Assembly (NCBI GenBank): GCA_003542955.1
Contig: DPJP01000314.1
Span: 22,941-41,526, forward strand
Length of the DNA: 18,586 nt
Origin: Armatimonadota bacterium
GTDB lineage: Bacteria; Armatimonadota; Zipacnadia; Zipacnadales; UBA11051
Direction of reading: 5' to 3'
Shown here: positions 7,802 through 14,925 of the stretch, one piece after another
Position numbering within the stretch: position 1 is the first letter of the stretch
How the letters are laid out: each line of letters starts with the position of its first letter
The notes under the pieces: model-generated
The model's database searches: none
The model's input: only the letters and a program-made list of their open reading frames with translations
What the model was told of the DNA's origin: nothing
Translations under genes and position numbers: made by a program

Positions 7802-8686
7802 TCACTCTCCCGGCAACGCCGGCAGCGGCGGCCGCATCGCTATCGGGATCAGCTTCCGCACCCGACGCAGGTTTGTCAAGTCGTCCTCCAGCTCGTGCTT
7901 CACCCGTTTGGGGGTTTCCATGATGAAGGGCATCTCGGCCAAGAGCGGGTGCGAGAGCACCGCGCGGAAGCCCTCCCGCCCGATCTGCCCCCTGCCGATG
8001 TGCTCGTGGCGGTCCACACGCGAGCCCAGCGTCGACTTTGAGTCATTCAGGTGCACCAGCCGCAGCATCGGAAGCCCGAACACCTCTTCGGCCTGCCCAA
8101 GCATCGCCGAAAGCCCCTGGACCGTCCGCAGGTCGTACCCCGCCGCGAACGCATGCGCGGTGTCGATACATACCCCCAGACCGTCGGCTCCCGCCTGCTC
8201 GATGATCTGCCCGATCTGCTCGAGTGTGTGCCCGACGGAGTTGCCCTGTCCGGCGCTGTTCTCGAGGATGATCCGCGCCTTGTCACAACTGCCCTCGCGG
8301 GCCCGGTTCAGCGCCTGTACCACGCGCTCCATGCCCGCCTCGACTGGGTCCTCGCCGGCGCTGCCCAGATGGACAACAACACCCTCGGCTCGCCAGCGGT
8401 CCGCGGCGTCAAGCTCGTGCCGGAGCACTTCGATGCTCTGCTCCCAGAGTGCCATGTCGCCGGAGGCGAGGTTGAGCAGGTACGGCGCGTGGATGAAGAT
8501 CGGGGAGATGGCGGCCGCCGCGCAGCCCTCGACGAACGCCCGGTCCTCTGCGTCGTCATGCGTGCGCCGCTTCCAGACCGAGGGAGCCGCACTGAACACC
8601 TGGATCGTCTGGCAGCGGCGCAGTTGCGCTTCCCGTAGCGCCTTGAGCAGTCCGCCGCCGACTGAGACGTGGAAGCCTATCCGCAC
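7802..8686 (-). CDS. nfo: Endonuclease IV (AP endonuclease)
   Basis: Cytoplasmic zinc enzyme that nicks DNA 5' of abasic sites in base excision repair. The 294-aa protein keeps all nine expected metal ligands of the endonuclease IV TIM barrel: His66, His106, Glu142, Asp175, His178, His212, Asp225, His227 and Glu257. They sit in the motifs HAPYLLNLAS, VVHLGSAGED, ILENSAGQG, CIDTAHAFAAGYD, HLNDSK and DRHEHIGRG. The GTG start at 8686 is chosen because AGGAAGG lies 9 bases upstream and the protein then begins with the usual RIGFHVSVGGG. The upstream in-frame ATG (8848) would add 54 residues of unrelated sequence. The gene overlaps the end of the dehydrogenase gene by 10 bp and is last in a four-gene minus-strand operon. 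Confidence 0.95.
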   Translation of the reverse strand: MRIGFHVSVGGGLLKALREAQLRRCQTIQVFSAAPSVWKRRTHDDAEDRAFVEGCAAAAISPIFIHAPYLLNLASGDMALWEQSIEVLRHELDAADRWRAEGVVVHLGSAGEDPVEAGMERVVQALNRAREGSCDKARIILENSAGQGNSVGHTLEQIGQIIEQAGADGLGVCIDTAHAFAAGYDLRTVQGLSAMLGQAEEVFGLPMLRLVHLNDSKSTLGSRVDRHEHIGRGQIGREGFRAVLSHPLLAEMPFIMETPKRVKHELEDDLTNLRRVRKLIPIAMRPPLPALPGE

Positions 8687-9792
8687 GCGCCGGGGCCTTC
8701 CTCCACCCGGGCGAGTATCTGCTCGGGGCTCAGCCCGGACAGCCCCAGCCGCGCGAGCCCCCGCCGCGACTCGGCGGCATAGTCGCGTCCCGATATGACC
8801 GACGCCAGTTGCATCACTGACCGTGAGACCGGCAGCGCCACCCCGCATACGTCGCCAAGCTCGAGCATGGTGACAAGGGCGCAGGCAACATCCTCCGTCA
8901 GGTAGCGGTGGTCCATCGTCGCCGGCCCGCCGAGGCCCTGGAAGCCGGGACCGTCCCGGTAGGCGGTGAGGTAGTCATCGGTGCCTGAATAGCCCTGGCG
9001 CAGCGACATCTCCGGCTCCGAGATCAGCTCGAGACCAAGTGCCTCCCCCAGCGCCAGCCGCTCGCGGTCCACTGCCTCGACCACGGAGGCTACCGAGGGG
9101 GTGAAGCCTTCCTCATAGAACTCCCACCGGCCGCCGGAGCGCTCAACGGTGCCGGCATTGAGTAGCATCACCGCCGGGTGGATGACCGGATTGCCATTGG
9201 AGAGCATCGTCTCGAGCACGTTGCGTGCGGGTTGCAGGCCGGGGAAGAGCCGCTTCAGGCGTGAGACCAGTTGCTGAGTGTGCATCCCCGGAAGCGCCGC
9301 GGCCTTCACATAGCCGACGCGCATGCGGATCATGATACCGTCGGAGCCGACGGTCCGGGCAGTATGTGTCAGCGTCGCCGTCTCGATGATCGTGCGACAC
9401 TCTGCGCCCGCATCGGCGAGTTCCCGCGCCATCTCAAGCGCCCCGCCGGTGCTGCCGGGGTCTACCAGCACGACTTGATCCGGCTCGACGACCCCCGCCA
9501 GCGCCCGGCCGATCTCCGCGTGCGCGAGCGACTGGGTGACCACGCAGATCAACTCCACCCCCCGGCATGCCTCCGCCAACTCGTCCGTGACCAGGGCCAA
9601 CTCCGCGCGAGCCTGCTCCATGCCACTGACCATCAGCGCCGGCGTCGCACGCAACGGCTCGAGCCCGCCGCGGAAACGGGGCAGGTCCCACAGTCGAACC
9701 GAGCAGCCCTGGATCGCCAGATCGGCGGCGACGGCCTTCGCGCCCGCGCCTCCTCCCAACACCGCGACCTCGCGGATCAAGTCCTCGGTCAC
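8677..9792 (-). CDS. NAD/NADP octopine/nopaline dehydrogenase family protein
   Basis: A 371-aa protein of the opine dehydrogenase family, which reductively joins an amino acid and a 2-oxo acid, or runs the reverse, using NAD(P)H in the cytoplasm. The N-terminal Rossmann domain starts with VLGGGAGAKA (Gly13-Lys19 dinucleotide loop). A VVTQS segment near residue 85 and VLVDPGSTGGA near 108 follow. The C-terminal octopine-dehydrogenase domain has the characteristic SNGNPVIHP with His205 and a helical region from about 235 with DRERLALGEALGLE. The GTG start overlaps the stop of the upstream small membrane protein as GTGA, so the two are translationally coupled. The gene then overlaps the endonuclease IV start by 10 bp. 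The real substrate is unknown; many bacterial family members do not make classical opines. Confidence 0.87.
   Translation of the reverse strand: MTEDLIREVAVLGGGAGAKAVAADLAIQGCSVRLWDLPRFRGGLEPLRATPALMVSGMEQARAELALVTDELAEACRGVELICVVTQSLAHAEIGRALAGVVEPDQVVLVDPGSTGGALEMARELADAGAECRTIIETATLTHTARTVGSDGIMIRMRVGYVKAAALPGMHTQQLVSRLKRLFPGLQPARNVLETMLSNGNPVIHPAVMLLNAGTVERSGGRWEFYEEGFTPSVASVVEAVDRERLALGEALGLELISEPEMSLRQGYSGTDDYLTAYRDGPGFQGLGGPATMDHRYLTEDVACALVTMLELGDVCGVALPVSRSVMQLASVISGRDYAAESRRGLARLGLSGLSPEQILARVEEGPGACG
8696..8702 (-). promoter_or_regulatory. Ribosome-binding site fixing the endonuclease IV GTG start
   Basis: AGGAAGG on the minus strand, 9 bases before GTG 8686 and within the end of the dehydrogenase gene. 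It decides the start against the ATG 162 bases upstream. Confidence 0.7.
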
Positions 9793-10052
9793 CGGTCATC
9801 GCCCCTCTGCTCGCGTGGGATTCGCCGGGGCAACTCCTGCCCGCACAGATGCTCGCGTTGCCTGCGGGCCACATACGGGTAGGTGAGCCGCCGCACCAGC
9901 GCCCACACAAGCACGTAGAACGCCGACGCCGCGAAGGCCGAGAGGATCGCGGCCGGCAGGGCAGCATACCAGGGCCAGCCGGCCGACCCCAGCACGACGC
10001 CGACGACGACGGCCACAGCGAGAGAGAACACTATCTGGATGGGATTGAGCAT
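9789..10052 (-). CDS. Small two-helix membrane protein, function unknown
   Basis: An 87-aa protein with two hydrophobic segments (about 7-25 and 29-52), a GWPWYAALP turn between them, and a basic, Arg-rich C-terminal tail expected in the cytoplasm. I do not recognise a family. It is likely a real gene because it sits 14 bp after the heparinase-family gene and its stop overlaps the dehydrogenase GTG as GTGA. The start ATG is preceded by GAGGAG, though very close. Translational coupling to the dehydrogenase suggests a shared function such as membrane anchoring or transport, which is inference only. Confidence 0.75.
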   Translation of the reverse strand: MLNPIQIVFSLAVAVVVGVVLGSAGWPWYAALPAAILSAFAASAFYVLVWALVRRLTYPYVARRQREHLCGQELPRRIPREQRGDDR

Positions 10053-10066
10053 GGCTCCTCTGCGTC

Positions 10067-13000
10067 TCAGTCCGAGGTCGAATCCGCAACCCCGGGGATT
10101 GTGATGGTGTTGCCGGGGCCGATGGCCATGATCACGAACCGCCGTCGCCCGTCACCGTCAGTATCACCAAACTGCGCATCGGTGATCTCGGTCTCCGCGA
10201 GACTGACCAGGTTGCGTTCGCTCTTTGCGAAGTGGCCCACGACCTGCCCGGCCTCACTGAGCACCGGCATGCCCGGCTGCGCGAAGTAGATCACACGGTC
10301 GTGCTCGAGTTGCCCCCCCTCACGGATTCCGAGCACATTGCCGGCCCCGCATCGGAGGTCCTGGTCGCCGAGGGAGAATACACTCTCCGAGACGAGTGCG
10401 TCAATCCGCACCGCGCCGACGTGCTGCCCGGTGTCGACCGTCACCCACCTCCCGAGCATGCCTTCTGTCAGACACGGTCTGTCGAGCGTGACCGTGTTCG
10501 CCCCATAGTCGATTGCGGCCAGAGTTGCTCGCACCATGCCGTCGGGCCCCGTCGGAGGGTCAAACACCCGCCTGGTGACCGTCGTTCCCGGCCCGAGGCG
10601 TATGACGGCCGCCCTCCCCGACACCTCCACATCGCCCGCGGTGTGTGCCGTCTGCGGGTGTGGCGTCCAGAACACGAGGTCGCGTCCCCCGGGGTGGGTC
10701 ACCATCACGGCGGCGGAGCCGTCGTCAGGCGTGACCGGCACGGCCACAACTTCCGTGATGATCGGCGTCGACTGCTCGAACGGCTCGAAGACCGTTGCGA
10801 AGGTCGACCGCAGGTCGTCTCCGGCTCGACGCCTGACGATCCACTTGTGCGTATCGGGGAAGTCCGGACGCCGCTGCGGGATGCCGTCACAGGCGAAGAC
10901 CGTCTCGGCGTCCCCGAGCAGGTGCGCCTTAATCCCGAAGCCTGCCGTCGGCTTGAACGGATACAACTCCGGGGCGCGGTCGAGGTCCCACCGCACTGCT
11001 CTCGGCCCGTCGAGTTGTGCCTGCTGCACGTTGAACAGCCACTGGTAGGCGCTGCCCATGTAGCCGTAGTAGTAGGAGCCGGCCTTGCCCTCGATCAGCT
11101 TCTCGTCGTCGTAGAAGCGGCCGTAGGGGACATCCGCCCCTGCCAGTGTGCCCTCGGTCCGGGGCTCGGAGAAATCCACCGTGCCCTCGGAGAACTCCCC
11201 GGGCGGCCCGTGGACCAGCCAGTCATGCTGTTGCCCGCCGTCGACATGGAAGAAATCCGCGACGTAGGCGGTGTCTTCGTCGACCTCGACAAGGAGACAC
11301 GCGCGCCGGAAGTCGTTCAGTTCGACGTCGGGATACGCGCTCATCGCCCGGCCCTCGACCATCTGCGCCCAGCCGTCCGGGTGATAGCAGATCAGCTCGC
11401 CGTCACCCCAGCTCTGGCGTTTCGCGTCGACCTGGACCGTGTTGTGCACCGCCGAGTGCGCCAGCCACCCGAAGCGGCGGGGGTCCTGGCTCTCCGCGGT
11501 CTCCGGGTAGCCGAAGTCGGGCAGCAGCGGGTGATCGTGCGAGTAGACCTCGAGATTGAGCCGCTCGTAGTGCGCGTGGGCGGTGTAGTAGCCGTAGAAG
11601 AATGCCAGCGCCGTCCGGTTGCTCTCATTGCCCGTCTGCAGTGTTGCGTAGCCCAGCCCCGGCAGCAGGCTGCTCTGCACCCCGACCGGCTTGCCGTACT
11701 CCTCCGCCGCGGCGCGGATTTCCTCCTCCAGCGACCGCTCGAAGAGGTTCTTGCGGAAAGGCTGGCCCCGTTGCGCCATGATTGCCGCCTGCCTGGGATC
11801 CCGCATGTGCCGATATGCGCCCTCGAGATAGGTCGGCGTCGTGCCCAGCGCCCCGGCGAACTGGTTGTTCGAATCGCCCATCGGCTGTGACATACTCCCG
11901 CAGACCGTGGTCGAGAGCGGCCACAGGTACAGCCCCTGGAAGCGCGGCTCCTTCCATACATCCACGCCGTTGAGCAGCAGCAGGTTGGCGACATCCTCGA
12001 GCTCGGTCATCCACCCGCAGTTGTAGCTGGACGACTCGAAGGGGACGCCGTCCCGGTGGAACAGATTCACCAGCGCGTCCGGCAGCGGGGTGTCGGTATA
12101 GAGGCTCACCTTCTCCGGACCCTTCATGACCCACTCGACCATATCCGCGGAGGTCAACTCGCCCTCATCGGTATCCAGCACCAGTGCAATCCTCAACAGC
12201 GCCGACTGGTGCATGCCGTAGTTGCCCTGGATGCGGTGGGACCCGTCGGTGATGTCCTTCGCCGCTACCCGCAGGATGCGGTCCTCGATATCGGCCTTGA
12301 TCTGCTCGGCGCTCTTGCCCGTCCACTCCTGCAATGTGGCGTCGCCGTCGATGGTCGGGTAGATGGCATCATAGGCGATGGAGACATCCTGGATGGTGAA
12401 AGTCTCGGCGGTGTGGTACTGCAGCCGCCCCTTGTAGCTGGAGTCGAACTCGAGCCCATACGCCGATTGCTTCTCGAAGTAGTAGTCGGGGTAGTACTGG
12501 GCAAGCTGGTAGAGCAGCACCGCGGTCTTGTGCGCGTAGCGCTCCTCACCGGTGATCAGGTACGCCCGCGACATGTTGTTGATGGCAGGCAGCAGCAGGT
12601 CGCGGACCATCCGCAGTGCGAAGTAGCTGACGAACCAGAACTTCCTCTCATGGCCGGGCAGCGTCGCGCCCCAGCCGTCGTCAACGTACTCACCCGTCAG
12701 CAGCGCCTTGTCCTGACAGCCGCCCTTCAGGTAGGCGTAGAAGTCGTTCGAGGGATACTGCTCGCCCCCAATCGGGCATGTGATCTTGTACATGTTGTCA
12801 AAGGATATCCTCCAGCTATCCTTGCTCCCCGGCTGCTTGAGAATGTCCTCGCCGTGGATGGGGCAGCCGTAGTAGTGAATGCGCTGGGTGCGGGGGACCT
12901 CCAGCGGCGGCACCATCTCCGAGAGCCGATCGTCATCGTACCCGACCGCCCTGTCCGCTCGCTCGATGATCTTCGCGGCTTCTTCTTTGGCCCACTCGTG

Positions 13001-13129
13001 CTTCTCGAGATTCTCGCGCATCCACCCGAGCCGCTGCTCCGTGTAGTAGGTCCGCCCCGTCTTGGCCAATACACCACACGCCAACCCCAGCGCAATCAGC
13101 GCCACCGCCCCAACCCGTGCCATCCACAT
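10067..13129 (-). CDS. Secreted heparinase II/III family polysaccharide lyase-like protein
   Basis: A 1,020-aa protein with an N-terminal hydrophobic segment (residues about 5-21), consistent with export. An alpha/alpha-toroid half is followed by a heparinase II/III-like beta-sandwich (about 500-760), the architecture of lyases that cleave uronic-acid polysaccharides. Candidate catalytic spots are GNYGMHQSAL near residue 300, SSYNCGWMTE near 370, AHAHYERLNLEVYSHDHPLLPDFGYP near 520 and HSAVHNTVQVD near 560. The last two match the conserved core of the family. Paired CPIHGE (near 90) and CPIGGEQYPS (near 117) may bind a metal. The C-terminus has a DTDGDG calcium-type loop. The ATG at 13129 has AAGGG about 10 bases upstream. 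It heads the operon that includes the dehydrogenase and endonuclease IV. Substrate and lyase activity are not proven. Confidence 0.85.
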   Translation of the reverse strand: MWMARVGAVALIALGLACGVLAKTGRTYYTEQRLGWMRENLEKHEWAKEEAAKIIERADRAVGYDDDRLSEMVPPLEVPRTQRIHYYGCPIHGEDILKQPGSKDSWRISFDNMYKITCPIGGEQYPSNDFYAYLKGGCQDKALLTGEYVDDGWGATLPGHERKFWFVSYFALRMVRDLLLPAINNMSRAYLITGEERYAHKTAVLLYQLAQYYPDYYFEKQSAYGLEFDSSYKGRLQYHTAETFTIQDVSIAYDAIYPTIDGDATLQEWTGKSAEQIKADIEDRILRVAAKDITDGSHRIQGNYGMHQSALLRIALVLDTDEGELTSADMVEWVMKGPEKVSLYTDTPLPDALVNLFHRDGVPFESSSYNCGWMTELEDVANLLLLNGVDVWKEPRFQGLYLWPLSTTVCGSMSQPMGDSNNQFAGALGTTPTYLEGAYRHMRDPRQAAIMAQRGQPFRKNLFERSLEEEIRAAAEEYGKPVGVQSSLLPGLGYATLQTGNESNRTALAFFYGYYTAHAHYERLNLEVYSHDHPLLPDFGYPETAESQDPRRFGWLAHSAVHNTVQVDAKRQSWGDGELICYHPDGWAQMVEGRAMSAYPDVELNDFRRACLLVEVDEDTAYVADFFHVDGGQQHDWLVHGPPGEFSEGTVDFSEPRTEGTLAGADVPYGRFYDDEKLIEGKAGSYYYGYMGSAYQWLFNVQQAQLDGPRAVRWDLDRAPELYPFKPTAGFGIKAHLLGDAETVFACDGIPQRRPDFPDTHKWIVRRRAGDDLRSTFATVFEPFEQSTPIITEVVAVPVTPDDGSAAVMVTHPGGRDLVFWTPHPQTAHTAGDVEVSGRAAVIRLGPGTTVTRRVFDPPTGPDGMVRATLAAIDYGANTVTLDRPCLTEGMLGRWVTVDTGQHVGAVRIDALVSESVFSLGDQDLRCGAGNVLGIREGGQLEHDRVIYFAQPGMPVLSEAGQVVGHFAKSERNLVSLAETEITDAQFGDTDGDGRRRFVIMAIGPGNTITIPGVADSTSD

Positions 13130-13180
13130 ATGCGTATGTCCCTTCGTGCTGCCTGGTTGCGCAAATGCTCTTCGGTCTGA

Positions 13181-13210
13181 CGTTCATCGACCTGCCGTCT
13201 GCGATGAACG
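13181..13210. repeat. 9-bp perfect inverted repeat (hairpin)
   Basis: CGTTCATCG (13181-13189) and CGATGAACG (13202-13210) are perfectly complementary around a 12-base loop. No U-run follows on either strand, so a terminator is unlikely. It may be an operator or part of the adjacent repeat cluster. Confidence 0.5.
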
Positions 13211-13241
13211 CCGGCACCAACGGCGAGACGGCCTCCGAAAC

Positions 13242-13326
13242 CGCGAATAGCGCGAATGACGCGAATGAACGGCAGACGTCAAAGGCCGTGCCGTGGCCTC
13301 TATTCGCGCTATTCGCGTCATTCGCG
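13242..13326. repeat. Inverted arrays of a 9-bp CGCGAATRR unit around an inner stem-loop
   Basis: Three tandem 9-mers on the + strand (CGCGAATAG 13242-13250, CGCGAATGA 13251-13259 and 13260-13268) face three on the - strand (13300-13308, 13309-13317, 13318-13326). The units pair at 7 of 9 positions. The 31-base spacer contains AGGCC/GGCCT (13283-13287, 13295-13299), so the whole can fold as a cruciform or long hairpin. CGGCAGACG at 13270-13278 and its complement at 13336-13344 repeat in the same order, so it is not a simple palindrome. Confidence 0.8.
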
Positions 13327-13478
13327 GTTCCCTGTCGTCTGCCGTTTGCCGCTCGCGGCCCCGCACCGTCCTTCCCGCCTGCGTGCCGCCGTACCTCCAT
13401 CATGCAGGTCTGGGGGGCGCATCGACGAAGATTCAGACCGCACACCACGAAGTGAGCCACACGGATTGAGGTCGGCGA

Positions 13479-14711
13479 ATGAGAGTTGCCTATCTGGACA
13501 TCTTCTTTGGCATAAGCGGGGATATGACACTCGGCGCGCTGGTGGATGCCGGTGTCGACCCCGAAGCATTGCGGGCCGAGTTGGACAAGCTCCACATCCA
13601 CGACTGGGAAGTCGAGTTCGAGAAGGTCCGCATCAAGGGGCTCGGCGCCACGCGTGCCACCGTATCGCGTCACCACCACGACCATCACCATGATGAGCAC
13701 GGGCACGGCCACCACGGCGACCACCATCACGGGATGCGCCCGGGCGAACTCATCGACATCATCGAGGCCTCCCACCTGAACGAGAGCGTCAAGCAGCGGT
13801 CCATCACGGTCATCGAGCGCATCGCGCAGGTCGAGGCGCAGGCACACCAGGTCTCGGTCGATCAGGTCCATTTCCATGAGCTTGGCGGGCTGGATACCAT
13901 CATCGACGTCGTCGGCGCTGTCGTCGGCTTCGACCTGCTCGGTGTTGAGGCCGTCTACGCATCCCCGATTCCGCTGGCCCATGGCTTCGTCAACACCGCC
14001 CACGGGCGGTTGGCGGTGCCGGTGCCGGCGGTTGTCGGGCTTGTCGAGGGTTTCGCGACGCGGCCGCTGGATGTCGATGGCGAGACCGTCACGCCTACGG
14101 GCGCGGCTATCGCCACCGTGCTGACGGCAGGTGTCGGCGCGATGCCCGCGATGACGTTGCAGGCCACAGGTTACGGGGCGGGGCACAAGGATTTCGCTGA
14201 AGGCGCGAACCTGCTCCGCATCATGGTCGGGGAGACTGAAGGGGCAACCTCGGTCGGCGATGACACCCAAGCGCTGCTCGAGGCCAATATCGACGATATG
14301 AACCCGGAGTTCTACGAACCCGCGCGCGAGGCGGTGTTTGCCGCGGGAGCGGTGGATTGCTGGTTCACACCCATCGTGATGAAGAAGAACCGGCCCGGCG
14401 TCATGTTCTCCGCCCTCACGCCGCCTGAGAAGGCCGCTGCCGTCACGGAAGCGATCCTGATGCACACGACCTCGCTCGGCGTTCGGCGGCTGGAGGCTAC
14501 GCGCACCTGCCTGGACCGGCGCTGGGAGCAGGTTGAGACCCCGTACGGGCCCATCAAGGTGAAGCTCGGCGTCCGCAATGGTCGCGTGCTGACGGCCTCG
14601 CCGGAGTTCGATGAGTGCCGCGCGGCCGCGGAGGCGCACGGAGTGCCGGTGAAGGCCGTCTACCAGGCGGCGCTTGCGGCCTATGGCGCGTCCGGGGGCA
14701 GCGGAGACTGA
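13479..14711 (+). CDS. larC: LarC, nickel insertion protein for nickel-pincer nucleotide cofactor
   Basis: LarC is the CTP-dependent cyclometallase that puts nickel into the pyridinium dithiocarboxylate mononucleotide to form the NPN cofactor of lactate racemase and relatives. The 410-aa protein begins with the family opening YLDIFFGISGDMTLGAL, then has a His-rich nickel-binding stretch at residues 65-84. A QVHFHELGGLDTIIDVVG core and VTPTGAAI follow. The C-terminal (LarC2-like) domain contains ANIDDMNPE and KKNRPG. In Lactiplantibacillus the two halves are joined by programmed frameshifting; here they are one continuous frame. GAGGT lies 6 bases before the ATG. No larA, larB or larE is in the window, so the client enzyme is unknown. 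Confidence 0.95.
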   Translation: MRVAYLDIFFGISGDMTLGALVDAGVDPEALRAELDKLHIHDWEVEFEKVRIKGLGATRATVSRHHHDHHHDEHGHGHHGDHHHGMRPGELIDIIEASHLNESVKQRSITVIERIAQVEAQAHQVSVDQVHFHELGGLDTIIDVVGAVVGFDLLGVEAVYASPIPLAHGFVNTAHGRLAVPVPAVVGLVEGFATRPLDVDGETVTPTGAAIATVLTAGVGAMPAMTLQATGYGAGHKDFAEGANLLRIMVGETEGATSVGDDTQALLEANIDDMNPEFYEPAREAVFAAGAVDCWFTPIVMKKNRPGVMFSALTPPEKAAAVTEAILMHTTSLGVRRLEATRTCLDRRWEQVETPYGPIKVKLGVRNGRVLTASPEFDECRAAAEAHGVPVKAVYQAALAAYGASGGSGD

Positions 14712-14777
14712 ACCGCGGCGCCTGTGAACGCTGTCCTGGCAGATCCGGTTCTGATCATGATATCTGAGTTGCATGGA

Positions 14778-14804
14778 TTGAGCTGTTCGGCAATACGCTA
14801 TATG
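14778..14804 (+). promoter_or_regulatory. Possible promoter for the 662-aa membrane protein gene
   Basis: TTGAGC (14778-14783) and TATATG (14799-14804) are separated by 15 bases, in an AT-richer patch between larC and the next gene. The spacer is short and the match is partial, so this is a weak call. Confidence 0.22.
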
Positions 14805-14840
14805 CTCAGTGGTATCAGTGCTCGGGCTCTGCGCAATTGC

Positions 14841-14880
14841 AGGATCTCAGGATCCCAGGATCTCAGAATTCCAGCATTCC
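14841..14880 (+). repeat. Degenerate 8-bp tandem repeat (AGGATCTC type, 5 units)
   Basis: Five consecutive octamers: AGGATCTC, AGGATCCC, AGGATCTC, AGAATTCC, AGCATTCC. The first three differ by one base; the last two are more diverged. They lie in the 214-bp gap after larC, 45 bp upstream of the next start codon. Confidence 0.8.
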
Positions 14881-14925
14881 ACCGTGTGCACGTTTGGCGA
14901 TATCGCCCGTTCATGAGGCCCACCA

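Larger units (their letters stand above)
13130..13478. other. Divergent intergenic region (349 bp) rich in short repeats, no gene
   Basis: This spacer separates the heparinase-family gene (minus) from larC (plus). It holds a 9-bp-stem hairpin (13181-13189 with 13202-13210), two opposed arrays of a 9-bp unit (13242-13326), and a 6-bp inverted pair GGTCTG/CAGACC (13407-13412, 13434-13439). I see the ribosome-binding sites of both flanking genes but no convincing -35/-10 pair. Short frames crossing it are low-complexity translations of the repeats and are not called as genes. Confidence 0.7.

Noticed and set aside
10232..11890. 552-codon open frame on the plus strand inside the heparinase-family gene
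   Set aside because: Arg/Val/His-rich antisense sequence with no motif; the opposite strand holds a convincing large gene.
13240..13345. Possible CRISPR or attachment site from the repeated units
   Set aside because: Units are 9 bp with no unique spacers, no cas genes and no integrase in the window.
12933..14774. 613-codon open frame on the minus strand opposite larC
   Set aside because: It is antisense to a clear larC with all its motifs, has no recognisable domain, and runs into the heparinase-gene start; it reflects high GC without stops.
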